Shown here: positions 1-6,171 of the stretch, in pieces
How the letters are laid out: each line of letters begins with the position of its first letter
Numbering within the stretch: the stretch's first letter is position 1
NCBI GenBank assembly: GCA_014359855.1
Contig: JACIYQ010000176.1
Coordinates: 1-6,465, forward strand
Origin: Parvibaculum sp.
Lineage (GTDB): Bacteria; Pseudomonadota; Alphaproteobacteria; Parvibaculales; Parvibaculaceae
DNA: 6,465 nucleotides
Direction: 5' to 3'
Translations under genes and position numbers: made by a program
The notes under the pieces: generated by a model
Seen by the model: only the letters and a program-made list of their open reading frames with translations
What the model was told of the DNA's origin: nothing
Database searches by the model: none

Positions 1-6
1 TGCCGC

Positions 7-35
7 TTGAGCAAGCGTCAGGGATTTGTTACATC
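7..35 (+). promoter_or_regulatory. possible sigma70-type promoter for tRNA-Leu
   Basis: TTGAGC at 7-12 and TACATC at 30-35 are separated by 17 bases, a spacing typical of housekeeping sigma-factor promoters. The predicted start of transcription would fall roughly a dozen bases before the tRNA's first base at 55. The -35 box matches TTGACA at four of six positions and the -10 box is weak, so this is an inference from spacing and position. Confidence 0.35.
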
Positions 36-54
36 CGCCCGGCCCACGAGGCAT

Positions 55-141
55 GCGGTCGTGGCGGAATTGGTAGACGCGCAGCGTTGAGGTCGCTGTG
101 GGGTAACTCCCGTGGAAGTTCGAGTCTTCTCGACCGCACCA
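55..141 (+). tRNA. tRNA-Leu (anticodon GAG)
   Basis: This is a complete class II tRNA of 87 bases including an encoded CCA at 139-141. The acceptor arms GCGGTCG (55-61) and CGACCGC (131-137) pair perfectly. The anticodon stem is CAGCG (82-86) with CGCTG (94-98), enclosing the seven-base loop 87-93 with anticodon GAG at 89-91, which reads CUC/CUU leucine codons. The long variable arm (about 99-113) contains GGGTAACTCCC, as expected for Leu/Ser tRNAs. The T arm has loop TTCGAGT at 119-125 and a five-pair stem. The D-loop contains the usual TTGGTAGA. No base in the stems looks damaged, so the tRNA should be functional. Confidence 0.97.
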
Positions 142-144
142 TCT

Positions 145-185
145 GAGCCCTGAGGCTCGTTAAAGGGTTTCACCTCCCCCTTTTT
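145..185 (+). terminator. tandem hairpins after tRNA-Leu, possible terminator
   Basis: Two small stem-loops follow the tRNA. GAGCC (145-149) pairs with GGCTC (154-158) around a four-base loop but has no T run after it. AAAGGG (162-167) pairs with CCCTTT (178-183) around a ten-base loop and runs into a short T tract ending at 185. The second resembles a weak intrinsic terminator. Both lie in the 162-base non-coding gap between the tRNA and mgtE, where I see no other clear gene or strong promoter. Confidence 0.4.
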
Positions 186-291
186 GAATCGCTATTTTTT
201 CGCGGTTTGCTCCGGCTTTTCGTGCCTCACCGGCTGGCAGCCCCGGGGCAAATAGCGCACACTCGCCGCAATTCGGGACCGCGATTCACAC

Positions 292-296
292 GGGAG
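292..296 (+). promoter_or_regulatory. ribosome-binding site deciding the TTG start of mgtE
   Basis: GGGAG at 292-296 ends 7 bases before TTG at 304. No ATG lies in frame close by, so this Shine-Dalgarno-like sequence is the main reason for choosing the TTG start. Confidence 0.6.
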
Positions 297-303
297 TGCG
301 CGC

Positions 304-1689
304 TTGGCCGACCCGGCTCACACACATGTACCGGAGGAAACGGCGGAGGACGCCCTGTCACCGGGATTCGTGCGTTCGGTGGTCGATGCGGTGGACCGCG
401 CCGACGCCTCGCAGGCGCGCGAACTCGTTCTGCCGCTGCGGCCTGCCGACCTTGCCGAACTCTTCGAACTCCTGCGCAATGAAGAGCGCGAGGTGCTCGT
501 CGGCATGCTCGGCAGCGACCTCAATCCTGAGGTCTTGAGCGAGCTCGACGAGAGCGTACGCGACCATGTGATCGAGCTTCTCGATCCGAAGGATATCGCG
601 GCCGCGCTGACGGAGATGGATTCCGACGACGCCGTCTATCTCCTCGAAGACATGGACGAGGCGGAGCAACGGCTCATCCTCGACCAGTTGCCGGCGAGCG
701 AACGCGCCGCCCTTGAGCAATCTCTCGACTATCCCGACTACAGCGCCGGCCGTCTCATGCAGCGCGAGCTCGTTGCTGTGCCGCCTTATTGGGATATCGG
801 TCAGACCATCGACTATCTGCGCGAGGCGAAGGAGCTTCCAGACGAGTTCTACGAAATCTTCGTCGTCGATGCCGCGTACAAGCCATGCGGTACCGTGCCG
901 CTTTCCCGCCTCATGCGGACGAAGCGTCCCGTGAAGATTTCGGACATCATGGAGACCGAACAGACGCTCATTCCCGTCGGCATGGACCAGGAAGAAGTGG
1001 CGCTCCAGTTCGGCAAGTACGACCTCATTTCCGCCGCGGTGGTGGACGAGGCGGGCCGCCTCGTCGGCGTCATCACGGTGGACGACATCGTGGAGGTTAT
1101 CAGCGAGGAGGCAGCCGAGGATATCCGCCTTCTTGCCGGTGTTGGCGAGGAAGCGATCTCGGATACCGTCTTGCAGACGAGCCGGAGCCGCGTTCCCTGG
1201 CTTCTCGTAAATCTGGTGACGGCCGTCATCGCCGCTTCGGTCATCGCGCTTTTCGACGGTACGATCGAGCAGATGGTGGCGCTCGCCGTGCTCATGCCGA
1301 TCGTGGCTTCGATGGGCGGCAATGCGGGCACGCAGACCATGACGGTTACCGTCCGGGCGCTGGCGACGCGGGATCTTGTGCCCTTCAATGCCAGCCGCAC
1401 CATCCTTCGCGAGTTCTGGGTCGGCATCGTCAATGGCTGTATCTTTGCCTTGCTGCTCGGTGTTCTGGTCGCGCTGATTTTCGGCAATGAATGGCTCGGT
1501 GTGGTGTTTGCGTCGGCCATGATGATCAACCTGGTGGTGGCGAGCCTCACGGGTATTCTCGTACCCTTGGGGCTCGACAAGGTTGGCGCCGACCCCGCCG
1601 TATCCTCGGCCGTTTTCGTAACGACGATGACGGACGTTGTCGGATTTTTCTCGTTCCTGGGCCTTGCGGCGCTGGTCCTGTTTTACTGA
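304..1689 (+). CDS. mgtE: magnesium transporter MgtE
   Basis: This is a 461-residue inner-membrane Mg2+ channel/transporter of the MgtE (SLC41-related) family, close to the 450 residues of the Thermus protein. Domains in order: an acidic, helical MgtE_N domain (about 40-142), two CBS domains (about 143-205 and 206-268), an acidic connecting helix (about 268-295) and a C-terminal membrane domain with five likely helices (about 299-317, 324-340, 371-394, 398-422, 434-460). The family signature GGNAGTQ is at 338-344. Asp444 in TTMTDVVGFF aligns with the pore Asp432 of Thermus MgtE. Acidic residues at the CBS2/connecting-helix junction (D260, D261, E264, E268, E269) fit the known cytosolic Mg2+ sensing, in which bound Mg2+ closes the channel. 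The start is TTG, supported by GGGAG at 292-296. The Kelch gene begins 23 bases downstream and is probably co-transcribed. No Mg2+ riboswitch is evident in the leader. Confidence 0.95.
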   Translation: MADPAHTHVPEETAEDALSPGFVRSVVDAVDRADASQARELVLPLRPADLAELFELLRNEEREVLVGMLGSDLNPEVLSELDESVRDHVIELLDPKDIAAALTEMDSDDAVYLLEDMDEAEQRLILDQLPASERAALEQSLDYPDYSAGRLMQRELVAVPPYWDIGQTIDYLREAKELPDEFYEIFVVDAAYKPCGTVPLSRLMRTKRPVKISDIMETEQTLIPVGMDQEEVALQFGKYDLISAAVVDEAGRLVGVITVDDIVEVISEEAAEDIRLLAGVGEEAISDTVLQTSRSRVPWLLVNLVTAVIAASVIALFDGTIEQMVALAVLMPIVASMGGNAGTQTMTVTVRALATRDLVPFNASRTILREFWVGIVNGCIFALLLGVLVALIFGNEWLGVVFASAMMINLVVASLTGILVPLGLDKVGADPAVSSAVFVTTMTDVVGFFSFLGLAALVLFY

Positions 1690-1712
1690 GTGAGGGGGCA
1701 GAGGGAGGTTTC

Positions 1713-2723
1713 ATGTTCAAGACGTTGAAATGGCGAGGTGTTTTCTCGCTGACCTTTCTGCTTGTCGCGCTCCCCGCAGCGGCATCGGCGTCCGGCTGGA
1801 GCGAGGGCGCGCCCATGTCCACAGGTCGGGCTTTCGCGGGTGGCGCTTTGCTCGGCAGCGATTTCTATGTGATCGGCGGAGACAGCACTTCAGGTCCGCG
1901 TACGGTCGCCGAAATTTACGACATGCGCGGGAATATCTGGCGCGCCGCTCCGGCGCTGCCGGTTGGCCTGCAGCAATTCGGCATGGCCGCGCATGGCGGC
2001 AAGCTCTTCGTCTCGGGTGGATATGAAGCGCCCGCGCCGCAGCGGCAGGATTTCGTTTCCTCCGGCGGCACATCCAGTTTGGCTGACGTGGCAGAGGCCG
2101 GGGACACCGCCAACGGCTGGGTCTACGACCCGCGCGTCGGCACATGGCTCAGCATTGCAGATATGCCGTCGAACAGAGCCGGACATGGTCTCGTCTCCGT
2201 CGGTGATCGGATCTACGCGCTTGGCGGACGCGGCGGCGGTGCCTCACGCGTCTGGGCCTATGATCCAGGCGCAGATAGCTGGACCGCTGTAGGCGATGCC
2301 ATGCCAGCGCCTCGCGTTGCCGCGGCCTATGTTGCCGTCAATGGCCGCATCTATGCGATCGGCGGCCTTTCGGATGGTGCGGCTACGTCGCGCGTCGATA
2401 TTTTCGATCCGTCCACGGGCAAATGGACGAGCGGCCCGGCCTTGCCCGCGCCGCGTTCGGGTCATGTCGCGGCGCTTCTCGATGGCAAGGTTCATGTCAC
2501 CGGCGGCGAGCAGCGTGTGCCGCCGCGCACCTATGGCGACCATTTCGTCCTCGACCTGGCAGGTAACCGGTGGGAACAGGCGAAGCCCATGCCCACGCCG
2601 CGCCACGGCTCCGTTGCCGCAGCGGCGGACGGGAAGTTCGTCGTGGTAGGTGGAAGCCCGGGGGCGGGCGTCTATACCGTTTTCACGGAGTCCGACGTCG
2701 TGGATATCTACGCCGCCGAATGA
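1713..2723 (+). CDS. exported Kelch-repeat beta-propeller protein
   Basis: The 336-residue product starts with a Sec-type signal peptide: charged MFKTLKWRG, a hydrophobic stretch at about 10-22, and likely cleavage after ASA near residue 27. It is therefore predicted to be periplasmic or secreted. Six Kelch repeats follow, marked by glycine pairs at 55-56, 102-103, 171-172, 217-218, 264-265 and 313-314. Spaced Asp/Trp pairs end the strands (D70/W76, D139/W145, D184/W190, D232/W238, D281/W287). The C-terminal strand SDVVDIYAAE lacks its Trp while W29 sits just after the signal peptide, which suggests the N- and C-termini close the ring in one shared blade. A longer insertion at about 104-133 lies between blades 2 and 3. 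ATG at 1713 is preceded by the purine-rich GAGGGAGG at 1701-1708. No enzymatic residues are recognisable, so the role is unknown. Binding of a protein or glycan is the usual guess for the family. Confidence 0.85.
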   Translation: MFKTLKWRGVFSLTFLLVALPAAASASGWSEGAPMSTGRAFAGGALLGSDFYVIGGDSTSGPRTVAEIYDMRGNIWRAAPALPVGLQQFGMAAHGGKLFVSGGYEAPAPQRQDFVSSGGTSSLADVAEAGDTANGWVYDPRVGTWLSIADMPSNRAGHGLVSVGDRIYALGGRGGGASRVWAYDPGADSWTAVGDAMPAPRVAAAYVAVNGRIYAIGGLSDGAATSRVDIFDPSTGKWTSGPALPAPRSGHVAALLDGKVHVTGGEQRVPPRTYGDHFVLDLAGNRWEQAKPMPTPRHGSVAAAADGKFVVVGGSPGAGVYTVFTESDVVDIYAAE

Positions 2724-2748
2724 ACATGCGGCCCACCCGATCGGGGCG

Positions 2749-2778
2749 GTGACGACGGCGTCAAGGGCGTGGTATAAA
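2749..2778 (+). promoter_or_regulatory. possible promoter of isovaleryl-CoA dehydrogenase gene
   Basis: GTGACG (2749-2754) and TATAAA (2773-2778) are 18 bases apart in the 81-base gap before the dehydrogenase gene. The -10 box is good and the -35 box matches TTGACA at four of six positions. Transcription would begin about 20 bases before ATG at 2805. Confidence 0.35.
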
Positions 2779-2783
2779 CGCCC
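2765..2783. promoter_or_regulatory. inverted repeat over the putative -10 box, possible operator
   Basis: GGGCGT (2765-2770) and ACGCCC (2778-2783) form a perfect six-base inverted repeat with a seven-base centre, GGTATAA. The centre holds most of the putative -10 box TATAAA. A protein bound here would block the promoter. As RNA from an upstream promoter it could form a small hairpin just before the ribosome-binding site AAGGA (2792-2796). Function is inferred from position only. Confidence 0.3.
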
Positions 2784-2804
2784 GGCAATGAAAGGAAAAA
2801 GCCC

Positions 2805-3977
2805 ATGCTTCCGAATGACTATCCTTCGCTCGATTTCGATCTCGGTGAAACCGCCGGCATGATCCGCGACACGGTGCGCGCATTCACCGCGGATAAAATC
2901 ACGCCGCGTGCCGCCGAGATCGACCGCAGCAACGAGTTCCCGCGCGACCTCTGGCCGCAGCTCGGTGAGCTCGGTCTCCTGGGGATAACGGTCGAAGAAG
3001 AATATGGCGGCACGGGGCTTGGCTATCTCGAACATGTCGTTGCAGTGGAAGAGATCAGCCGCGGTTCGGCCAGCGTCGGCCTTTCCTATGGCGCGCATTC
3101 CAACCTTTGCGTCAATCAGTTGCGGCGCTGGGGCAACGAGGCGCAGAAGAACAAATATCTGCCCAAGCTGATCTCCGGCGAACATGTCGGCGCGCTCGCC
3201 ATGTCGGAACCCGGTGCGGGATCGGATGTCGTCTCGATGCGTTTGAAGGCGGAGAAGAAGGGCGACCGCTATGTTCTTAACGGCAACAAGATGTGGATCA
3301 CCAATGGTCCCGATGCCGATACGCTGATCGTCTATGCCAAGACCGAACCCGATGCAGGCCCCAGGGGCATCACGCCATTTCTCATTGAAAAGGGCATGAA
3401 GGGTTTTACCCCCGCCCAGAAGCTCGACAAGCTCGGCATGCGCGGTTCGAACACGGCTGAGCTTGTGTTCGTGGATTGCGAAGTGCCCGAGGAAAACGTT
3501 CTCGGCAAGGTCAACGAAGGCGTGCGTGTTTTGATGTCGGGTCTCGACTATGAGCGCGCGGTGCTTTCCGGCGGTCCACTCGGCATCATGCTCGCCTGCA
3601 TGGATGTAGTGTTACCCTACGTGCATGAGCGCAAGCAGTTCGGCGAACCTATCGGCACCTTCCAGCTCATGCAGGGCAAGCTTGCCGATATGTATTCGAC
3701 GATGAATGCCTGCCGCGCCTATGTCTATGCGGTGGCGAAAGCCTGCGACCGGGGACAGACGACGCGCAAGGACGCTGCGGGGGCCATTCTCTATTCTGCC
3801 GAGAAGGCCACATGGATGGCGCTTGAGGCGATCCAGGCGCTTGGCGGCAACGGATATATCAACGATTACCCGACGGGACGCCTGCTGCGCGATGCCAAGA
3901 TCTACGAGATCGGAGCGGGGACAAGCGAGATCCGCCGCTTGCTGATTGGCCGCGAACTTTTCAACGAGACGGCATGA
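2805..3977 (+). CDS. ivd: isovaleryl-CoA dehydrogenase
   Basis: This 390-residue flavoprotein of the acyl-CoA dehydrogenase family oxidises isovaleryl-CoA to 3-methylcrotonyl-CoA in leucine breakdown and passes electrons to electron-transfer flavoprotein. It matches the remembered human IVD sequence closely along its length, including YGGTGLGYLEH (67-77), LSYGAHSNLC (93-102) and KLDKLGMRGSN (206-216). Signature 1, ALAMSEPGAGSDV, is at 130-142, and signature 2 (Q344-K365, with GGNGYIND) is near the C terminus. The catalytic base is Glu250 in SGLDYERAVL, the position that distinguishes isovaleryl-CoA dehydrogenases from the short- and medium-chain enzymes, whose base lies near the C terminus. 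The start at ATG 2805 has AAGGA eight bases upstream (2792-2796). Length is that of the mature family. The usual partners (methylcrotonyl-CoA carboxylase subunits) do not follow it; a convergent phosphatase gene does. The alternative name is liuA. Confidence 0.93.
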   Translation: MLPNDYPSLDFDLGETAGMIRDTVRAFTADKITPRAAEIDRSNEFPRDLWPQLGELGLLGITVEEEYGGTGLGYLEHVVAVEEISRGSASVGLSYGAHSNLCVNQLRRWGNEAQKNKYLPKLISGEHVGALAMSEPGAGSDVVSMRLKAEKKGDRYVLNGNKMWITNGPDADTLIVYAKTEPDAGPRGITPFLIEKGMKGFTPAQKLDKLGMRGSNTAELVFVDCEVPEENVLGKVNEGVRVLMSGLDYERAVLSGGPLGIMLACMDVVLPYVHERKQFGEPIGTFQLMQGKLADMYSTMNACRAYVYAVAKACDRGQTTRKDAAGAILYSAEKATWMALEAIQALGGNGYINDYPTGRLLRDAKIYEIGAGTSEIRRLLIGRELFNETA

Positions 3978-3980
3978 GAC

Positions 3981-4865
3981 CTATTTCATCAGCTTCAGCC
4001 TGCGGAAGATCGCCGGTGCGATCCATGTCGCGTAGATGCCGATGGTCGAGATCGCGATATACCCGGTGATCGTGTCCGGCAGTCCCGCTGCCGTGCCGCC
4101 GGCCATCACGACTTTCCGGAGCGCGAAGAGGCCCAGGATGCCGCCGACGGCCATGAGCACCTGCAGCCACCAGGCGGGGAGGACGGGCTTTTCCGGCGCG
4201 GCCTTGCGGTCGAGCGCGGTACCTGCGAACCAGCCGAGGAGCAGAAACAGGACGCCCGCAATGCCGGTCGGTTCCTCGCCTTTCGGCCAGATCAGCCAGA
4301 GCGCCGGGATTGCGACGATAATGACCAGGAAGTCCATCCAGGCCGGCAGCTTGCGCCAGCGCGCGATGACGCGCTCATGCACCAGTACCGCGAAGATGGC
4401 GAGCGTGAAGAAGCCGAGCAGGATGCCGGCGAGCACGTCCTCGACGTCGTGCACACCGAGATAGAGGCGGCTGAAGCAGACGCCGGCGGCAATGACGAGG
4501 GCTACCGCCCAGGCCCATGGGCGTTTCATTTCGTAGGCCAGCCAGAGCCACATGGCGACAGCGACTTGCGCATGGCCGGAGGGAAGGCCGTAGGAATCCG
4601 CAACGCGGTCGGCGTCGAGTTGAAAGGCAGGGTCGGGGCGGGCGTCCTGCCAGAAGTCTTTCAGCCATGCATTGACCACCGCAGTCAGCGCGATCAGGAC
4701 GGCGAGGCGGGAAAAAAGGGTCCGGTCCCAGAGCCAGTATCCGATGGGCATGAAGATCAGGAAGAAGGGCGTGTATCCGAGGAAGGTGAAGCCGTTGAAG
4801 ATGACGGTGGCCGCGTCGCTGCGTAAGGGCAGGACCCAGCTCAGGTCGTGCAGGAAGTTCTCCAC
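3981..4865 (-). CDS. PAP2-family membrane phosphatase
   Basis: The 294-residue integral membrane protein carries all three motifs of the type 2 phosphatidic-acid phosphatase superfamily: K69-DFWQDA-R76-P77 (KX6RP), PSGH at 95-98, and S132-R133-LYLGV-H139-DVE-D143 (SRX5HX3D). His98 and His139 are the expected catalytic pair. Likely substrates are lipid phosphates or pyrophosphates such as phosphatidate or undecaprenyl diphosphate; the exact one cannot be read from the sequence. Hydrophobic helices are visible at about 30-47, 52-67, 99-113, 117-132, 145-163, 177-194, 201-216, 233-250 and 267-285. The last four lie beyond the core domain. The GTG start at 4865 is chosen because AAGGGGGG (4880-4873) ends seven bases upstream; the reading frame stays open far beyond it, but that stretch is only antisense to the thiolase. 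It converges on the dehydrogenase gene with three bases between stops. Confidence 0.88.
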   Translation of the reverse strand: MENFLHDLSWVLPLRSDAATVIFNGFTFLGYTPFFLIFMPIGYWLWDRTLFSRLAVLIALTAVVNAWLKDFWQDARPDPAFQLDADRVADSYGLPSGHAQVAVAMWLWLAYEMKRPWAWAVALVIAAGVCFSRLYLGVHDVEDVLAGILLGFFTLAIFAVLVHERVIARWRKLPAWMDFLVIIVAIPALWLIWPKGEEPTGIAGVLFLLLGWFAGTALDRKAAPEKPVLPAWWLQVLMAVGGILGLFALRKVVMAGGTAAGLPDTITGYIAISTIGIYATWIAPAIFRRLKLMK

Positions 4866-4872
4866 CGATTTT

Positions 4873-4880
4873 CCCCCCTT
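4873..4880 (-). promoter_or_regulatory. ribosome-binding site deciding the GTG start of the PAP2 gene
   Basis: On the minus strand AAGGGGGG (4880 down to 4873) ends seven bases before the GTG codon at 4865-4863. This purine tract is the strongest ribosome-binding signal in the region. It rules against the much longer open frame that runs antisense through the thiolase gene. Confidence 0.6.
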
Positions 4881-4921
4881 CTTTTGTCTGGTCTGTTTGG
4901 CTCGACATATTTCTAGGCTAG

Positions 4922-4967
4922 GTTTCCCCACGAATCCCGGCCGTTTGGCTAACTCTAGCGTGGAAAC
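4922..4967 (+). promoter_or_regulatory. inverted repeat that could mask the thiolase ribosome-binding site
   Basis: GTTTCCCCACG (4922-4932) can pair with CGTGGAAAC (4959-4967), giving nine base pairs with a two-base CC bulge and a 26-base loop. The 3' arm includes the only Shine-Dalgarno-like sequence (GGAAA, 4962-4966) before the thiolase ATG at 4974. If transcribed, it could limit translation; as DNA it could be a regulator site in the divergent PAP2/thiolase control region. No convincing -35/-10 pair was found here in either direction. Confidence 0.3.
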
Positions 4968-4973
4968 GAACAC

Positions 4974-6170
4974 ATGGCACAAGGCAGCGAAAAGGACCCC
5001 GTGGTTATCGTCAGTGCGGCGCGCACCCCCATGGGCGGGTTTCAGGGGGCGCTTGCGGGCAAAACCGGGCCTGAACTGGGCGCCATCGCCATTCAGGGGG
5101 CGGTTGAGCGGGCAGGGCTTACGGCGACGGCCGTGGACGAGGTGCTGATGGGCTGCGTCCTTTCCGCTGGCCTCGGGCAAGCGCCCGCGCGGCAGGCGGC
5201 GCTTGGGGCCGGGCTCGACGAAGGCACGCCCAGCACGACCGTCAACAAGATGTGCGGGTCGGGCATGAAGGCCGTGATGATGGCGCAGGACGCGTTGGCG
5301 GCTGGGCGCGGCGACATCGTGGTCGCGGGCGGTCTCGAAAGCATGACGAACGCACCCTATCTGCTGCCAAAGGCGCGTGGCGGCATGCGGCTCGGCCATG
5401 GCGAGGTGAAGGACCACATGTTCCTCGACGGGCTGGAAGACGCTTACGAGAGCCGCTTGATGGGCTTCTATGCCGAGGAGACGGCGAAGCACTACCAGTT
5501 CACCCGCGAGCAGCAGGACGCCTATGCGCTCACATCGCTTGCCCGCGCGAAGAAGGCGGTGGAAGACGGCACCTTCTCCCATGAAATCGTGCCGGTCGAG
5601 GTGGCGACGAAGAAGGGAGCGGTCGAGGTCGTGAATGACGAGCAGCCGCTGACGGCCGATCCCGCCAAGATACCGACGCTGAAGCCTGCCTTTGCGGCAG
5701 GCGGTTCCGTAACGGCGGCGAATTCGAGTTCCATTTCCGACGGCGCCGCGGCACTTGTCCTCATGCGCCTTTCGGAAGCGGAGCGCCGCGGCTTGGCGCC
5801 GCTCGCTGCCGTTCGCGGCCAGACCATGCATGCGCAGGCGCCGGCCTGGTTTTCGACCGCGCCGGTCGGTGCGATCTCCAAGCTCATGGAAAAGACCGGC
5901 TGGTCGGCAAGCGACATCGACCTCTGGGAAGTCAACGAGGCGTTTGCCGTGGTCGCAATGGCGGCCATCCGCGATCTTGGCCTCAGCCATGAGAACATGA
6001 ATATCTATGGCGGCGCCTGCGCCCTCGGCCATCCGCTCGGCGCATCCGGTGCGCGCATCCTCGTTACGCTGCTCAACGCGTTGAAGCAGACGGATACGAA
6101 GCGCGGCGTCGCCTCGCTCTGCATCGGTGGTGGCGAGGCGACGGCGGTCGCGATAGAGAGGCTGAACTAG
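4974..6170 (+). CDS. acetyl-CoA acetyltransferase (thiolase)
   Basis: The 398-residue type II thiolase catalyses reversible condensation of two acetyl-CoA to acetoacetyl-CoA, or the cleavage in the reverse direction. The catalytic residues are all present. The nucleophile Cys94 is in NKMCGSGMKA, Asn321 is in NEAF (321-324), His353 is in GHPLGASGARI, and Cys383 is in SLCIGGGEA. These keep a constant offset of five from Zoogloea thiolase C89/N316/H348/C378. The opening VIVSAARTPMGGFQG and the substrate-site stretch AANSSSISDGAAA (248-260) are typical. The region AWFSTAPVGAI (291-301) differs from the GTGP form of PHB-type biosynthetic thiolases, which suggests a degradative acetoacetyl-CoA or broader-specificity enzyme. 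It could serve leucine breakdown with the nearby isovaleryl-CoA dehydrogenase, fatty-acid oxidation or ketone-body use. The ribosome-binding site (GGAAA, 4962-4966) is weak. It reads away from the PAP2 gene and ends one base from the stop of the next, opposite-strand gene. Confidence 0.93.
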   Translation: MAQGSEKDPVVIVSAARTPMGGFQGALAGKTGPELGAIAIQGAVERAGLTATAVDEVLMGCVLSAGLGQAPARQAALGAGLDEGTPSTTVNKMCGSGMKAVMMAQDALAAGRGDIVVAGGLESMTNAPYLLPKARGGMRLGHGEVKDHMFLDGLEDAYESRLMGFYAEETAKHYQFTREQQDAYALTSLARAKKAVEDGTFSHEIVPVEVATKKGAVEVVNDEQPLTADPAKIPTLKPAFAAGGSVTAANSSSISDGAAALVLMRLSEAERRGLAPLAAVRGQTMHAQAPAWFSTAPVGAISKLMEKTGWSASDIDLWEVNEAFAVVAMAAIRDLGLSHENMNIYGGACALGHPLGASGARILVTLLNALKQTDTKRGVASLCIGGGEATAVAIERLN

Positions 6171-6171
6171 C

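Noticed and set aside
142..303. Leader of mgtE considered as a Mg2+-sensing riboswitch.
   Set aside because: Only two small hairpins near the tRNA are visible; no M-box-like or ykoK-like conserved architecture could be recognised, and the length is too short for an M-box.
789..1490. Plus-strand overlapping open frame of 233 codons within mgtE.
   Set aside because: Arg/Gly/His-rich out-of-frame translation of a conserved gene with no ribosome-binding site of note.
849..1580. Minus-strand open frame of 243 codons within mgtE.
   Set aside because: It is antisense to the CBS and membrane domains of MgtE; its Ser/Thr/Arg-rich composition is that of a shadow frame.
1491..1712. Longer start for the Kelch protein, overlapping the end of mgtE by about 200 bases.
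   Set aside because: The signal peptide begins exactly at ATG 1713, which has GAGGGAGG just upstream; the added N-terminus is an out-of-frame reading of mgtE.
2736..2745. Palindrome CCCGATCGGG after the Kelch gene, considered as a terminator.
   Set aside because: It has no loop and no following T run; a ten-base GC-rich palindrome is expected by chance.
2244..3185. Minus-strand open frame of 313 codons.
   Set aside because: It is antisense to the end of the Kelch gene and the start of isovaleryl-CoA dehydrogenase, both well supported; the translation has no recognisable family features.
5684..5702. Perfect seven-base stem GCCTGCC/GGCAGGC with a five-base loop, terminator-like.
   Set aside because: It lies inside the thiolase gene at the conserved KPAFAAGGS stretch and has no T run, so it is explained by protein coding and GC content.
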